Shown: positions 1-12,578 of the stretch, piece by piece | Numbering within the stretch: position 1 is the first letter of the stretch | Layout: each line of letters starts with the position of its first letter | Made by a program: the position numbers and the translations under genes | Assembly: GCA_019137255.1 (NCBI GenBank) | Contig: WPDH01000200.1 | Location: forward strand, 1 to 64,000 | Origin: Corinectria fuckeliana | Lineage: Eukaryota > Ascomycota > Sordariomycetes > Hypocreales > Nectriaceae | Direction: 5' to 3' | DNA: 64,000 nucleotides | Notes under the pieces: generated by a model | Databases searched by the model: none | The model's input: the letters and a program-made list of their open reading frames with translations, nothing else | What the model was told of the DNA's origin: nothing

Positions 1-600
1 TAAAATATAAAATATATTTTATAAGTTAACTATAAGAACCTTCTTATTACTCTATATAACTATAATACTAGTTATATAAGCTATAATAGTTATATTAGCT
101 ATATTAATAAAAATATTAGGTATTACTAAGATAGTCTTATTAGAAAGAATTATTATACTTTATATAAGTATATATTTAGTTATTTATTAAGTAGAAGATA
201 AGTCTATTAGATTAATAATAAAAGTAAATAAGAATATAAGTATAAGAAGCTATTAGCTATAATTAGAGTAGTATATAATACTAGAGGACTATTTATAGAC
301 CTCTAAGTAGGTAATTAGTTTATTTAGATAGAATATTATAAGTATAAATAAAAAGAGTCTTTTTATAATAAAAGAAAGAAAAAGAAGAAAGTATAATAAA
401 GTATAAAAAGATATATAAGAGTATATAGCTATATATAATTTCTTTTATTATTAATTAGTTACTATAGTAATAAAAACTTTAATCTTTTTATATATAAATA
501 AATAAAATAAAAATATAATCTTTTATTATAATATAATATTATATATAATTAAACAAAGCTTATATAATACAGTAAGATAACCCTAGTGCGAAAATTTAAA
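1..600. repeat. AT-rich block, probable RIP-destroyed repeat
   Basis: About 600 bases are almost entirely A and T, with scattered isolated G and C, many TA steps and no usable open frame. The composition changes abruptly to normal near 590-620. In Pezizomycotina such blocks usually come from repeat-induced point mutation (C to T in duplicated DNA), often of retrotransposons. No terminal repeats or reading frames survive that would name the original element. It continues beyond the left edge of the window, so its size is unknown. Confidence 0.7.
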
Positions 601-1953
601 AAAAAGTTAATATGAGATACTGGGCTCTATAGCCTTCCGTACCCTGTCCGCTTTCAACCGACATTTCTCTAAGGGTTTTGCCAGTGGTGGCCACAACTTC
701 TTGCTATAGGGACGAAGGAGATATCTCCTTGAGATATGAGACTTTATTAAGCCTCGCTTAAGTTTGTCATCTTTGAAATCTACAATAAATATCATACAGG
801 ACTTATGTATCTTCAACTCTCCTCTCCATTAACCTCTTCTCATTCTGTGCTAACTTATCAGTGCAGGTATAAAGAAAGTAAGGAGAAGGGCTACCTTAGC
901 TGCTATACGAAAAAACAGCCTTGAGGGCATGGACTTTTTTGCTCGCCCCTCCAGCAAAAATTGCTCGTCCACCCTTAATAATTTAGACTCTTATCAAGTA
1001 AACCATCATTTTAGACTACGGCAAATCTGGCATTGGATCTCGCTCACCGCAAAAACTGACAGAGATATCGGCTGCATGGACAGGGCTATGTGCATGTCAC
1101 GCTATTTCAGGTATTATTAGCCTATCCATGCAAACTTTGAGAGGACCGAAGGACATCGGTGTGCTAGCTTGACTTGACTACTAATAGTTAGCGGTACGCT
1201 GCGCTGGCAACGCAACTTGTATCTCCTAGCAGTCAAAATTAGTATTGCCTCTGATCAGCATTCATGCTAAGGAAGTTCAGATCAAGACACCGATGTTACG
1301 TAGCGTCACTGTTGCCCGGGACCGAGAGCAAAGCCTCGGTGATGGTGGTCGCCGCAAGGCGATCATTGCTGAAGTTCCTCTGGAATTCAATGACGACGGA
1401 CATCTCACTCACTTGGCAGTAGCGGCAAGGTGAGCCTTGCATGCTCATCTCAGCTGAAAAGCCGTGAAAACTCTGCTCCAATGTCTGTGCACCTGACTAA
1501 GACATTGGAAATCTTGGTAAAAGCAAAGATGTCTTATGATGACGTTCCAAAAAGGGGCGAGTTGAACCGCACTTAGTAAGACATCTCTAATTTCTAGCTA
1601 GACACAGGAGCCATAAGATCTGACGGCCAATACTACGTAGAGAGGGCCGACTGAAACACTGGAAAAGAACCACAAACAATCGGGTTACTTATTGGGGAAA
1701 GGATACTGTATTTTATGGTACTGGGTATAGTATCTTGCAGGTTTTTTCGTTGTGTATTGTTTACTGCGTTGCTTTCTTCATCCAAGATATTGAGGAAGGC
1801 ATATTTGAAACCAAGCAATAATCAGAAACAAGCCACCTGACCAACAAATACTTCAAGGCTCTAGAAAAGTTAAAGATCAAAGGGTGCCTTAATTTCTAAC
1901 ATCACTATACTCCAAAATCCCGTCATATCCTATCTTAACCCCTGAATAGCCAG
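601..1953. other. transition zone without a recognisable gene
   Basis: Mixed-composition DNA between the AT block and the 3' end of the transcription factor gene. Only short open stretches (60-70 codons) occur and none resembles a known protein. It may hold the 3' UTR of the neighbour plus older repeat debris. Confidence 0.5.
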
Positions 1954-4584
1954 CTATTGCTCTAAATTTCCCATTGAGTTCATTATCACAGCTCCCCAAT
2001 CCAAGTAGCCATCAAACCAAACGGAAGGATCAACTCCTTGCAGCATGTCGCTTGTCCAAGGCGTCGCAGCGTTCCAATTGGCAGCCATCGGGTCTGACAA
2101 GTCGGTGTGGTTGAGGAAGGGCTCAGACCCATCCAAGCTCGACTTACACGTGCCTGCACTCACACTGTCTTCCATACTGGCGTCTCGGTCATCATCATCG
2201 TGAATATTGAGCGCTTCCGTCCCAGCGGCAACAATTTCGGCCCATCGTTCAAGCTTCGCTCGAGTAATGCGAACTTTGACGGCGCTAATACTCCACAGAG
2301 TGTGGTCTAAGGCGCCCGGTTCTGCGGAGCTGACATGGAACGTCGCGTTGGCCTCTTCGAAACGGGAGCAGATTCCTGAGAGAATAGCTGAGATATCGAG
2401 GGAGAGCCCTGGCTGGGTCTGGATTTGCGAACGAAGTGCTGCGACAGCGGCAGGCAATCTTGGATCTGTTCCCTCCCGAAGCACAATCTGTCCGCAACCC
2501 TGTGTGTCGTGCTCCCGAGTGCTTGGACTTGGTTCCGATGATGTGGGCTTCTGAGGATTCGTGATAGTAGCATACTCTGAATCAGATCTAAACAAGGCCT
2601 GGTTGGGGTTATTTGCGCTGGTATCCGTAGGCATTGGCATCGGCGGTTCGTTCAAGGTAATCGGTGCGGTGAACTTGGCCCATCGACCCAGCATGGTAAG
2701 GCCGTAGACAAGTTGCGCAGCAATGGGAGTCGTCTGGCGGTAGTACTCGGACACAGGCATCGAAAGCCAGTTGTCGAAAAATGACTTCAGCGCATTCCTC
2801 GATTGGTAAAAGATGTCGAGAGCAGATGCGGCCCCCAGCGTGGGAGAAGTGAGAGACTCAGACATGGAGATAATCCGGGTAGTGTCCAGGACGGGAGGTT
2901 CGTAGAGGCGAAGTGTTGCTGTATTGAGAAAGGCGTTTATGAATTCTACCATTGTCAGAAATGTAAATCTACCCCGAGCGGGAGGTACTAACTATCGTTC
3001 TTCAAGCTCATCGGTAAAGTGTTTCGAATGCGGTCAAGCTCGCCTTGGAAGGCCGAGACATAGGCCGACATGGGTGCCGTAGCAAGGCCAGCAACCTCTT
3101 CTGCTGGGCTATCTGGAGAGTTGAGCAGAGAGATGCGTTCGGTAAGGTGTTGGATGCGAACTAAGTGTACCAAGTTCACATCTGTCTTGAACTCGTTGTC
3201 GTCCTCGAGTACCCTGGCGCACTCCTGAATGTACCTTGTATATCTCAAAGACTCGATTCGTCCGAAGCCTAGAGACATCCTACCTGATGTTAGCCAATGA
3301 GCGTGGGGAAACGCAGCCCAGGTAACAGTCTTACGCTGATGATAGGAACCAGACTCCGAGAAGCGCTCGCCTCTCCTCGTTTGTCCTTTTTTCCGGAACG
3401 AATGGCTTCACCACCATCAGATTTGTCCTCTCGAGAAGACTTGGACTACGATGCAAGCCCAGCTCGCCAACGAGAGTCGCAGCCAGAGCAATCAGGTTGT
3501 TTAGTTGTGCGTGCATGAAGCAATGGTACTGATACCACGCAGCTATCACAAGGATGCCCATCAAAAGGTCTAGTGACCGCTCTGACCGAATCAGCATATG
3601 GTCAGCGATATGCTGCATCAGGTAGTACATCTGAGCTCGCATCGACCGGAGGCTTCGGAATGACGTGACCATTCTGATGGCCGACATGAGGAAGGGCCTG
3701 TTGGCCTTGAGTTTGGCGGCAGTGACATTGTTGGGTATCACCACGAAGGGATGCAGCGCCTGCAGTTCGCTCCGGTATATGTTGAGCAGCACCTCGTCAG
3801 AGTCCGGGGGAGGAGGGGCATCTCCGCTCGCAGGTCGGCATATGCATGACGGCGGAGCGTAAGAGTTGTAGGTCTCTGGTATAGCCCAAGGATTGTCGCT
3901 GGGAGTAAACGATGCTTCAGGACGCTTTGAAGGATTCTGTTGGTTGGAAACCGCTGGGTCAACTTCCGTTGGGATGCATGTCGTGTCCGTGGCAAGATCG
4001 GCATTTGTCAACCCCCCCGATGCCTTGAGTAGGTTGACAAGGCCATTGAGTCTCTGCTCTATTTGTGCCGTTCTCCTGTTACACAATGTCAATCCAGTCC
4101 CTGAACAGTTTGTGGCGTGCGTGCAGTGACGCCACCATGACAACCCCGGTCATGATGTGTGTGGGTGAAGGGGCTACAGCCTGCAGCACCATGCAAAACG
4201 TCTCCAAGGGAGTTACCTACGAAGGCTTGGATTGTCTCTTTTTCCGTGGACGGTGGACTTGTTCAGAGCAACTCTTGACTAGTCTCTCGCATCTGCCAAA
4301 GTTAGCACAAACAGGTCGCATGGTTGAATGCCAAGGAAAGTATCATGGCCGCGTGTCCGGTGAAGCCGGCCGGCCACTTACACCTGAAGCTTGGAACTTC
4401 GAGGCGGCAGCACCGGCACCAGGGCCACGACCAGATGGTTACGCTTTTCACCCCCGGAACCCACTGGGTCGTGTCTTATAGCGAGGGAAATCCCACTCAC
4501 CTGTCGCATTTGCTCCCAGGAGCTGTGTTGGACCGGATGCATTTCGCTTTCGCTATCGAGCACTGTTGACAAGCCGCCCCCCAT
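1954..4584 (-). CDS. Zn2Cys6-type fungal transcription factor with Fungal_trans domain
   Basis: Nuclear regulator of unknown target. Phase-consistent exons are 4292-4221, 4075-3335, 3279-2993 and 2945-1954. The exon at 4292-4221 has the second half of a zinc cluster (C-ERLVKS-C) and a basic run (RPRKKRQSKPS), then joins the dimerisation-type RTAQIEQRLNGLVNLL stretch. This order is typical of the family. The long exon starts the middle homology region (LLNIYRSELQALHPF) and carries a GELGLHRSP motif, both usual in PF04082. The N terminus is uncertain: exons at 4584-4501 and 4464-4386 keep the frame and give a CRCC motif, but the third and fourth cysteines of a standard cluster are not evident. 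The finger may be degenerate or the first exons wrongly modelled. It is the nearest gene to the AT block. Confidence 0.75.
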
Positions 4585-5313
4585 TTTGCCGTGGATGGCT
4601 TGGGCCGGTCGGTACTCGATTGCATCTCAACGCGAACACGGCCGAATCAGGATAAAGTGATAGTCGAACGGCATAAGCTAGGTCGGACCCGAAGAGAGGC
4701 CAAGGAGAGAATACAAGTCCGGCGGACTTTAACGGCGGAGAAACTTACCGATGGTTATAAAAGGTGTCAGATGTCAGAGACGTTGACAAACGGAGATTTG
4801 CATATTAAAGTCCGATACCAATCACGAAGAAGCAGCCTAGTACGTAGCTTAGTGGCGGTGGCGGTGTCAGCCGACGAGGGCATGATTGGCCGAACTAGCC
4901 ACAGGCTAAGAGGCTGTGCCAGGCTCCGTTTGAAATCGCCAGCTCACAGCCAGCTGGAGAGTCGCGAAAGCTTCGTTCAGGGAGACAACGCGTCCTTAAA
5001 ATACGAACAAATACGTCAATTAGTTCTATGCATTGACTATTAGCGGACTGAAGGAGATTCCATGACGTATACAGAATAGGAAGTACTTGAAACCCCCTGA
5101 AATGCACTCTAACAAAAGAAGCCTCTGTTACTAAGGCACCTAACACAAGCTCCTGCCTTTATGACGCCCGTATATCAATACACCGGTATAGTACATGCCG
5201 CCCAGGGGTTGTTGTGTTCTTTGAAACCCGCCGGCTGACCTATACGCTTCCTGGCCTCTCTCCCAAACGCACCGTCGCGTCTTCTTTCACAGCATCTCTT
5301 CCACATAACCATT
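4585..5313. other. intergenic, probable promoter of the Zn-cluster gene
   Basis: This stretch lies upstream of the transcription factor and downstream of the Vps3844-like gene, both on the minus strand. I see no conserved coding stretch or RNA gene. Confidence 0.5.
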
Positions 5314-6499
5314 CTACTTGGACCTGGAAACTCCCGCACCGATGACGCCTGGAAGCTTCTCCTCGCCAACATTGAACAGCATGCCGATAGCAAGACTCAG
5401 AACGCCCACCATGACAATCGTGAAGCCAGCAAACAGCCAGAACTGAACACTGATGTCCTCCTTCGTGCATGCGGCACCAGCCCAGTGGGTTACGCTACCC
5501 TGCTTGCTAGCAGTGCTGAGGCAATGGCAAGTGTAGCACACCTCCTTGCCGTCGGAACCGTCCGTCTTGGCATATTTGTTCAAGCATGAGCCGCGGCCGG
5601 AGCAGTTTCCAGTGCCGGTAGCACAGCTATCCTCGGATTCGAAGCAGGAGGGGATGGGGCCAGTCGAGGTGTAGAAGGCAGCGGAGTTGCTGATAGCGGA
5701 AGTCTGAGCAATGGGGTCGGTTGCATCGGAAGAGATGACAGCCTCGGCTTGTCGACGTCGAAGCTCTTGAGGCTTATCGGACCACTGATTCGGGCTAGCC
5801 GACTCGGGAGAGGGAAGAAGAACCAGAGTGGTCTCCATTTCGCCGGACTCGGCAAGCTTCGTGAGTTGTGAAAGATGCTTCACTAAGTTGACAAGGATGT
5901 CGGAGTCCTAGCAAGATATCAGTTAAGCAGACCGGATGACAATGCACGACAACAAGTACCTTCGACACATCATATTTGGCAACTGTGGACTTTCCACTCC
6001 AGCAACTCTCCTCAAAGGGGTTGATAACCTGGTTGAGAGCGCAGCCGTGCTCGTTCGTAACCCCAACATTGTAAAAATCGTTTTTAACCAGCTTCTCGTG
6101 GGCGTCCTGCGAAGGAGGGCTGGCGATTGAGAGGGCGGGCTGCATGTTGAGAGCGTTACCCATGCCCTTGATCTGAGTATCCGTCATGCCCTCCAACATG
6201 ACAACCAACTGACTTGGAGGCACGCGTTCGTTCTCGGCAAACAATTGCAAAGGCTCCTTTCCAAACTTGTTCATCAAAGAGACGACCTCCTCGGGATCGG
6301 CGGTCTCGGGGACATCAGTAAACGATGGGCCCTTGCCGACGGGGGCAAGACGCTGCAGGAGGATTAAGCGGGCGATGCTCGGCGAGACGGTCGTCGACGA
6401 TGTGGACTGGGTCGCGGGTAGAATGTAGACCTCGGCGGCTTGCTGAGCGGCAGCAGCGAAGCTGGCGAGGGCGGCGCTGAGCCCAATGGTGAGCTTCAT
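5314..6499 (-). CDS. Vps3844-like (DUF3844) ER/vacuolar membrane protein
   Basis: Predicted single-pass membrane protein of 377 residues from two exons (6499-5960 and 5907-5314; 52-bp intron, phase 0). The ATG at 6499 is chosen because it opens directly into a signal peptide (MKLTIGLSAALASFAAA). The lumenal part ends in a Cys-rich, EGF-like segment (NCSGRGSC, then CYTCHC), followed by one membrane helix near residues 336-358 (FWLFAGFTIVMVGVLSLAIG) and a short tail ending GAGVSRSK. This is the arrangement of the fungal DUF3844 family, named after yeast Vps3844 and linked to vacuolar sorting. An upstream in-frame ATG would hide the signal peptide, so I rejected it. The start is 592 bp from the divergent gene at 7092. 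Biochemical function is not known. Confidence 0.85.
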
Positions 6500-7091
6500 T
6501 TTGGCTGGGGAGTTGATGAAGCTTGGTTGTTGGCAGGGCCAGGCTGAGATAGCTTGGAACGTCGCAAGCTCTAGGCACGACGAGTCGGGTCCCTTGCGAC
6601 GTTGCACGTGTCGGATTCGCGGCCTAGTTGTTCCGTCATACAGTGCGAGGCACTGATGGTGCGATATTCGGGTGGGCAAACCTACAGTCGACTTCCAGTA
6701 GCAGGCTATCTAGTTTGTGGAAAATATGACTTAAAAGAAATCATCGGAAATAACGAATGAAGGAACTAAAGACAAATTCGCTTTTCTTTATATATAAATT
6801 ACCTATCGATGTAATTTACTAGAGCATTCTTTCACCTACAGCCCGGATTACGCTAACAAGAAAATGAGGCATCCGCTGTACAGTGTTTATTCTAATGCGC
6901 ATACGGTACTGGCCGCCGTTTTGCCCTCCAACCGCCCGGGCCGGTCGAAGACCATCCAACACCATCACAACCGCCACTGTCATGATGCTGCTCCTGTCAT
7001 AACGCTCTCACGAGACGGCGAGGGCGAGTTTTCCCACTTACAGGCTCTTTGTTTCTTTGTCCCCTAGCCTTTTGGCTTCTGTCAAGGCGGC
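6500..7091. other. divergent promoter region
   Basis: It separates the Vps3844-like gene (-) from the mitochondrial protein gene (+). There is an AT-rich stretch around 6770-6830. No gene is seen. Confidence 0.5.
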
Positions 7092-8503
7092 ATGTTGGCT
7101 CGACGGGTTGCCTTTCGGCACGCGACCCTCTCAACGGTCCCGACGCAACGAGCCGTTACTCGACAAATCCGACCGTTTGCGAGACAGATTTCCCTCCTCC
7201 CGTGGCGCCGACAAAGGCCTCCCTCGGACTTGCCAGTCTATTTTCCTAAGACTGTCTTGCAATCCCCATCCTACGGCCCAAGCCTTCGGCGGCGGATAGG
7301 GTGCGTTTGCCTCGACAAACCATGCTCCAAGTGATGCGATCTCCTAACACACATACAGTCGGGCTCTCTTTACAACCATTGTTCTATATAGTTGCTGGCA
7401 GATATTCGCGACCGTCGTCTTCGATCCTCTCCTCGACTGGGCCGACGCAGAATGGGAGGCATTGTCCGAGAAGGAGAAGGAGGAGGTGCAGAACATGGCT
7501 GAAGAGGACGAGCCGATGCTGTTCCTCCCGTTTCCCTTCACTACGAAAGAGGTCAAGCAGCCACCCTACCGAGGGTCTGACCCGGAGTGGGAGATGTTTG
7601 TGAAGGTCAACCAAGACACCAAGCTCCAGAAGGAGATTAAGTGTGAGTCGATCACGTAGACAGCGCACCTTCGATTTCTAATACCCTTTAGTCGGCCTGG
7701 CGGACGAGATAAAACGAGGAGTCGAGAAGAACCCAGCGTTCGTTCGGCTGCTAGGTGGCGGGGCTATCACGGTTCGGAAGCTCTGGTTGGACATCATCTA
7801 CCCGCCCGCCCCTCCTCCAAAACATTACGTTGCTGGGTAAGTAGCCCAACTCCCATCGTCTTGTCAGAGCTAACAAGCACTGCTCAGTCTCATTATTGAT
7901 GAAGATGGACTCTTCTGGGGCGATCGCCCCATTGACTCGATGGCGGCAGGCCACTTGGACAAAGTCATCTACCCCAAGGCGGTTGCCATGACAGTATGGA
8001 CGTTTGTCAATTTCCTTTGCAGGCAAACAGCGCAAGATGTCGCCAAAGCCCTAGGCTTCAACGGTTCAAGTGCCCCCGACCCCACGTGGCAGTCGGTGAC
8101 TCTAGATCGTCTCAAGGAGCAAGGGAGCGGCGGCTTCGGAAGGTCTGGAAAGCAGACGGTGCGAATACTCGGACAGTCGGAACGGCCTGCCCAAGGCCAG
8201 TTTCCGACAGGGAGCGGTGATATCATCGGCACACTCTTCGGTGGCGAGACGCAACTTGACCCTCGCGTCCAGGCGGCCATCCAGGCAGCGTCGCTCACCT
8301 TTGCGAAGAACTGGAAGCCGACAAAAAGCCCTCCTAACCGGGGATGCATCCGAGTCGACGGTGTAGTGGAACTCCGAGGCAAGACTGCATGCATGGCGGT
8401 GTACGTCTTGGGGTGGTACGATCCCAAGCTACGCAAGTTCATGGGCATCCAGACTGGGCTGAAGCATCTAGTGCAGATCAAGCAGCGGCCAGCGCCTGGC
8501 TGA
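7092..8503 (+). CDS. conserved mitochondrial membrane protein, function unknown
   Basis: A 417-residue protein from four exons (7092-7300, 7359-7642, 7692-7836, 7888-8503) with phases that fit at every junction. The N terminus (MLARRVAFRHATLSTV...) is rich in Arg, Ser and Thr with no acidic residues early on, as in a mitochondrial presequence. One hydrophobic segment (LFTTIVLYSCWQIFATVVF, about residues 73-91) would anchor it in the inner membrane. A charged helical region (LSEKEKEEVQNMAEED) and a C-terminal domain follow. The protein reads like a well-conserved fungal family, but I recognise no catalytic motif and assign no function. The intron at 7301-7358 is needed to keep the membrane helix in frame. 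Confidence 0.8.
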
Positions 8504-9219
8504 AGTGTTAACAATGATGGATCAACTCGGAAGCATAGCATGGAAGGCATCGGGGAGTTTTCGCACAGCGTTGCGTGGCGCTTGGGACTGGGTTCTGCTT
8601 TGAGATACCATAGAATCAGAATATGATCAATCTTCCATCCGTCCCATGGTCAACCTCAGTCTTAGCTAGGAACGTACGATGAGAACAAATAGTAAGTTTT
8701 ACTTACAGCTCTATTGTTCCTAGTACCGAGGCCGGTTTTGAGGTTTTGTAACCGGCAAACAAGGATAGTTGTCAAGCATTTACCATCTGACAGAACACCA
8801 CCCGTCATTACAATTACCAAGCGAACAGCCTAGCAGAGCACATGAGCACGCGTTACAGCCACCTTGCACTTTACAGCCTTGATTATATATGCCTATGTAA
8901 GCCGATCTTAGGGCCTTGACCCACGAATTGCTTCCCCGGTGAGAAAGTTAAGGGGCCAGGCTCCTCCGGCCAAGCCCAGGTCATACCATGCTGCGAACAA
9001 AAACCCGAAGCCGCACGACTCAAACACACTCGTGTAGCAGTTCGAAGACCTACTCCATCCGCCACAACCCTTGACGCGCCGAAAACATTCCCGACTTCCC
9101 AAAAGAAAAGAGCCCTCGTGTACTATAACAATCATGAGTATCCTGGCCTGCGCCTCCTCGGCATAAAAACCCGCTAGGTGTTCAGTTCACCATACTCTGC
9201 AGGTAGTGTAGTGGAACGA
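8504..9219. other. intergenic between converging genes
   Basis: Two convergent 3' ends face each other across about 700 bp. I see no coding sequence or RNA gene. Confidence 0.5.
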
Positions 9220-11624
9220 TCAAGTCCTAAGCACGTTGATGAAGATTGTGAAAACTTCCAGCTCCACCTCCGGGCCATCGGGGACGCGCTCGGCTCGAGG
9301 TATGGCGGCAATGAGGTGGGTCTCGACGACGTTCACTCCCGGATGTAAGAGAGTCTCAAAGGCACGCTCCTGCGGCTGTTGTCCTGGGGCCTGCTGGTGG
9401 CTCGGTTTCAGGGGCTGCTTGTTCACCACCGTCCAGAGGCTGTATTGCCGAGTGCGCAGCAACTCCGGCAGCAGTGGAATAATGAGCACACGACTGAGAT
9501 GCGCAGGCAAGTTCACCGTGGCGGACTGCACCATCTCGGTCGGGTGAGGCATAACAGTTGCCACAGTAGTGCTCTGGATCGAAACAGCAGGGTGCAGCTG
9601 TACCCTTACTCTGGAAATCAGAGCATCATCGACGCCTAGATCGCATTAGCAGTCTGGCGTGGAGAACCGCGGTTCTAGCTGACTTACCTTTTCCGGGGCC
9701 GCGAAATCGCTTTTGTTCCATGTAGCCATTAGCCAGCGGGTTATGCGGGACAGGCTGGGGTTGGACTGTAGGAATGGGAGCACCAGCTGCAGGAACAGCT
9801 TGGGCTGAAACTACACTGGCCGGGCCAGGAATGCCAGCCGGGGATGCAGCTACTCCCTCCTCAGCCTTGGGAGCAACAGTAGCAGACGGGCTTGGAGACG
9901 GAACTGAAACGGATACACTGCGAGCTTTGTCGAGCTGGGGAAGACTTGGCTGGACAGGAGCTGCAGCTTGAGTCCCGTTGACGGGTTGGCCATTGGTAGG
10001 CCCATCCGGAGTTTGACTAGCCTGGGGAGCTGGTGAGTCTGCCGAACCCCCCCGACCACCAACGTGAATCGTGATTTTCTTGGGTGTTGGCGCTGGCTCG
10101 GCGCCCTGGCCAACCTTCAGCTTGATCTTCGCTTGAGTAGGCTCCTGTACGGCGGCTTGTGCCTTCTTCAGTTCTTTGTTGAAGAATTTCTAGACAAATG
10201 TCAGACGCGTCTCAAATTGAAATATCGGAGAACGTACCGCTAGCTCTTGTGCCAGAGTGTAGATTTCGCTTCCCTCCTCGTTGTAGAAATAGGCGTTTGT
10301 CCAGAGGAGCCTGGACTTCTCCGCGAAAGCACTCCAGGTCTTGAAGTCGCTAACGCCGGTGGTTCCGCCACGGCCGTGAACGCCTTTGACCATCTTCTGT
10401 AGCTTCCTGATGGATAGCGGGTCGTTGATGACTTTGTAGTAGTCCCTCAAAGATCGAGGCGGGAGATTAATGAACGGCTCAAAGTAGGCATCCTCATATC
10501 TAATGGCAACGTTAGTGGGTTGAGGATGAGACGGAGTGATGTTCACATACTCTGGCTCCTGATGTCTGAGCAGCTCCTCGACAATCTTCTCTTGAGCTTG
10601 CTGAAAGGTGAGGCCTTTATAGGGGACATTCTCGAATTCGTGGTCAGGTTGGCTAGGAGGGGTCGATAGTCGGGGACTCTCCTGTGATTTGGAGGCTGTT
10701 GCGCGAGTCGGACGACCAGGACCGCGTCGCTTGAGAATGATGGATCGCTTTCTTGAACTGGGCTCCTCTTCCTCTTCTTCTTCTTCTTCCTCGGGCTCTT
10801 CATCTTTTTCCTCTTCCTCTTCGTCTACGTCTTCAGCTTCTTCCTCTCCCTCTTCCTCGTCGCCTGCTTCCTCGTTCTCCTCTCCTTCCGCGTCCTCGTC
10901 CTCTTCGGCGTCTTCAGAATCCGGAGGAAGCGGGGTCGGTACGGCTTGGTAGCCCCGGTTGTGGTAGGCGGGATTTGTTTTGGTCATGTAATTGCTCAGC
11001 GCCTTCCGGATTCTTTCCGCATCGTCAAAGGTCGAGGATGATCGGGGGTAGAACTCCTTGGCATTGGAAATCATTCGCTTGAAGTAGCTCTCAAGCTCGG
11101 CGAGGGTCTGGAAGTCGCCCTTGTTCAGCTTGTTCTCAGCCGTTTCCAGCGAAATAGGCATGCGGGTTCGCTTATAATACTCCGCATTGCCCTCGCGGGG
11201 GAGCAGGTGCTCGAAGTAGGTTGCGACAAGACGACCACTAGGCAGGGCAAGGGTCAGTGAATGGAATTGTATCGGTTTCAAGCAGTGGCAACTCACCTCT
11301 TGTCGGCCGTGCGACGAATCTGTTCCAGGAAACTTAACCCGTACGCTGTTGTCGACTCTGGAGTCTCCCCCTTGGACAAATCGAACTCCTGAGATGGAAG
11401 CTGATTAGCTCTCCTAGCTCCTGCATTTCCAGGTACGGACTGAGAGATGCGCTGTCAACAAGTCGCGCAGGGTGTGAGGAGGTTGCTCCAAGCAAGAAAA
11501 GCTCTGCACTGATCCGGTGAGGGTAGGGTCACGGAGTTCGACTTACAGCAAGTTTGCGACGCTTGGCGGCACGATCGTCGGTTTCCACCGGGGCAGCGCC
11601 ATTGGCCTTGCGCTTGGTCTCCAT
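9220..11624 (-). CDS. RSC4: RSC chromatin-remodelling complex subunit Rsc4, tandem bromodomain
   Basis: Subunit of the nuclear RSC remodeller that reads acetylated histone tails. Five exons (11624-11547, 11388-11297, 11237-10238, 10189-9688, 9635-9220) give 695 residues with all phases fitting. A basic start (METKRKANG) precedes bromodomain 1 at about residues 45-140. A long Glu/Asp tract (about 155-230) and a GPGRPTR AT-hook-like motif follow, then bromodomain 2 at about 270-390. The C-terminal half has a KIKLKV segment, a Pro/Ala/Gln-rich linker and a conserved final domain. Bromodomain 2 keeps the Tyr-Asn pair expected at the acetyl-lysine pocket (NAYFYNEEG). In bromodomain 1 the matching stretch reads NAKEFYPRSS with no Asn. 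Order and architecture match fungal Rsc4; the family call is firm. Confidence 0.9.
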
Positions 11625-12578
11625 GCTGGGCGTGCTTGCTAGAGTCGCGGAGACGGGCGCATCACAAGCCTACACAGGGCACTGCGGAGAGAAGGGTCGC
11701 CGAGTAGCAATGGGTTCGCGCAGATGCCGGTATCGAGGCGACAGCGACGGTGTTCGAGTGGATTCCGACGCGTGCTGGCCCAATGGTTCGCGTCAAAATG
11801 CACCACGGACGTTCGTGGATTTCGGCAGGTCGGGGTTGGCGGGTTATGGGCGGCGGAGGTGCGTCAAACTGGAGCTTGCCGCGATTTGCTACGGGGGCTT
11901 TAACCGTGCAAATGATTTCCGGGGCGCGAAAGGGTCGAGGAGGTCTGGCGGCGGCGTCAAGTTCAGGGAGGTCGGGTTCGGCTTTTTTTGCACTGGTCTG
12001 CAACTGAAGGTGAGGTGTACATGGGGCGAGGTACCCGCCTTGGCTGATCGCAGATTGGGAATGCCTGAAAACAGCGCTAAGGCACCAAGGCAAACAAAAC
12101 ACTCGACCACAACAGCGACTCAACGAGTGGCTGAGACAATTTGAGAGCACACATTGGCAACCGGGGAGGAGGAGGAGGACACGGCCGAGAATTCAATTCT
12201 CTCTAAAGGAGATAGATGTTGGAGGCATCCAGCAAAACTTTCCAGTTCCAGAACTTTGCTCAGCAGATATTTGCACTCATCAGCATTGAGCGCGATCGCT
12301 CCTCATACTTGGTATCTAAGTAGGTGCACGACACAAGCTCACGGATCTACTTTGTACCCGGGCAGTGCTGTTGCTGTTGCCGTGCATGGAGCCGCAATTG
12401 GAGCTAAGTACAGGCGGGGCGGGCTGGCGCGTTCCATGCTCACCCCAAACCCCCACCCCACATTGACCTAGGTCGTTCTCCAACTCAGCGTTAGCTAGTA
12501 CCTTCCTACCTACCTACCTACCTATCCACCAGCTTCATCGTTTCGACGAAGTAGCAGCATTCGCAACTCACCACAGCC
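11625..12578. promoter_or_regulatory. divergent RSC4 / Maf promoter region
   Basis: About 950 bp separate two divergent starts. It contains a short CTAC tandem run near 12505-12524, just before the Maf gene. Open stretches here show no family resemblance. Confidence 0.5.

Noticed and set aside
607..816. 69-codon open frame beside the AT block as a transposon remnant
   Set aside because: The basic peptide is suggestive but matches no transposase or reverse transcriptase motif I can name.
9001..9140. Possible tRNA-like arms
   Set aside because: A GTTCGA-like motif is present but no cloverleaf with acceptor stem and anticodon arm could be built.
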